From: an uncultured Chloroflexota bacterium
GTDB taxonomy: Bacteria > Chloroflexota > Dehalococcoidia > UBA3495
DNA length: 5,019 nt
Direction of reading: 5' to 3'
Assembly (NCBI GenBank): GCA_913020235.1
Contig: CAJWBT010000197.1
Span: 1 to 5,019 of the forward strand
The position numbers were made by a program, and so were the translations under genes. Positions 4,345 through 5,019 of this stretch are shown here, piece by piece (positions within the stretch are counted from its first letter, which is position 1; the number at the start of each line of letters is the position of its first letter). A model generated the notes under the pieces. That model was not told the origin of the DNA. It was given only the letters and a program-made list of their open reading frames with translations, and made no database searches.

Positions 4345-5019
4345 ATGCATGCAGTCTACATCGAAGCCCACGGCGGCCCGGACGTCTTGACCTATGGCGA
4401 GCGTCCCGATCCCGCGATCGATCCCCATCAGGTAAAGGTTCGGGTCCGGGCGACGGCGTTGAACCGGCTGGACCTCTTCACCCGGGAGGGTGGCCGGGGG
4501 CTTCGCCGCGAATTTCCGCCGCCATTGATCTTGGGAGGCGACTGCGCGGGCGACGTGGTGGAGGCCGGCAGCGCGGTGAGCGCGCTCAAGCCCGGTGACC
4601 GGGTGGTGGTTAACCCCCGCTCTACCTGCCAGCAGTGCCCGGCCTGCCTGGCCGGCCAGGACGACCTGTGCCCTCGCCCTCGCTTCATGGGCAGCGCCAT
4701 GGACGGCAGCTACGCTGAGCTGGTAGCCGTGCCGGCGGCCAACGCCCACATAATTGCCGACTCGGTCTCCTATGAGGAGGCCGCCGCCGTGCCCACCACC
4801 TTCCTACCCGTCTGGAACATGTTGGTGCGCCGCGTCCGGCTTAAGCCTTGGGAGACGGTGCTGGTTCTGTCCGCCTCCGCCGGCGTGGGCACCGCGGCGA
4901 TCCAGGTCGCAAAGAACATCATCGGCGCCAGGGTTATCGCCACCACCAGCACCGCGGAGAAGGTGGCCAAGGCCCTGGAGTTGGGGGCCGACGAGGTGAT
5001 CAACTACAACGAAGAGGAC
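4345..5019 (+). CDS. Zinc-binding medium-chain dehydrogenase / quinone oxidoreductase-like (5' part, cut by window edge)
   Basis: A medium-chain dehydrogenase/reductase (MDR) enzyme, expected to use NAD(P)H to reduce or oxidise an alcohol, quinone or enone; the substrate cannot be told. The first 225 codons are present. The GroES-like N domain includes LNRLDLFTREGG and ILGGDCAGDVVEAG. A structural-zinc lobe has Cys95, Cys98, Cys101 and Cys109 (CQQCPAC...LC). The Rossmann domain begins around residue 170 with the nucleotide loop SASAGVGTAAIQVAK (Gly180, Gly182), then GARVIATTSTAEKVAKALELGADEVINY. The catalytic-zinc residues of classical alcohol dehydrogenases are not conserved: Asn replaces the first Cys and GDC (65-67) replaces GHE, as in quinone oxidoreductase-like branches. 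The ATG at 4345 has GGGGAGG (4330-4336) 8 nt upstream, a strong site. It is separated from the cca group by about 200 bp and probably has its own promoter, though none is obvious. Confidence 0.92.
   Translation, partial: MHAVYIEAHGGPDVLTYGERPDPAIDPHQVKVRVRATALNRLDLFTREGGRGLRREFPPPLILGGDCAGDVVEAGSAVSALKPGDRVVVNPRSTCQQCPACLAGQDDLCPRPRFMGSAMDGSYAELVAVPAANAHIIADSVSYEEAAAVPTTFLPVWNMLVRRVRLKPWETVLVLSASAGVGTAAIQVAKNIIGARVIATTSTAEKVAKALELGADEVINYNEED

Noticed and set aside
4321..4749. 142-codon minus-strand open frame
   Set aside because: It is antisense to the MDR dehydrogenase, which has a strong ribosome site and clear motifs.

Overview
The window is GC-rich bacterial DNA, best matched to the phylum Chloroflexota and probably Dehalococcoidia-like. 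The basis is the style of the protein families and an intergenic repeat block of the TGTCATTCCGAGCGAAGCGAAGAATCT type common in such genomes. This placement is from recognition only. The genes form two divergent groups.

Minus-strand group, transcribed right to left from about 2310 to 1: a DsbA/FrnE-like thioredoxin-fold gene (2282-1650), rnc for RNase III (1640-915), then a 484-bp gap full of repeats and hairpins, then the 5' part of ftsY, the SRP receptor (430-1, cut by the window edge). The DsbA-like stop codon lies inside the rnc Shine-Dalgarno, so these two genes look translationally coupled. A strong sigma-70-type promoter (TTGACA, 16 bp, extended -10 TACAAT) drives the group.

The most interesting feature is in the DsbA-like gene. 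The start with a good promoter and ribosome site (ATG at 2282) runs into an in-frame TGA at codon 14, exactly where relatives carry the active-site cysteine (DFR-UGA-PFV). An ordinary ORF caller would start the gene after the TGA and lose the active site. Beginning 15 nt after the TGA is a compact hairpin of two 3-bp stems, a bulged U and a GUGU loop, similar in size to the E. coli fdhF SECIS. The rest of the protein has no cysteine. The gene is therefore a strong candidate selenoprotein with selenocysteine as its only thiol-type redox residue.

Plus-strand group, from about 2590: a CCA-adding-type tRNA nucleotidyltransferase (cca), then, 3 nt after its stop, a 71-residue cysteine-rich protein with a C4HC3 (PHD/RING-like) ligand pattern. 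After about 200 bp of intergenic sequence with an inverted repeat and a 7-bp tandem repeat comes the start of a zinc-binding medium-chain dehydrogenase (4345 to the window edge).

Taken together the genes are core RNA processing (RNase III, CCA addition), protein targeting (FtsY) and redox chemistry (DsbA-like, MDR). No mobile-element protein, CRISPR array, tRNA or rRNA gene is visible.
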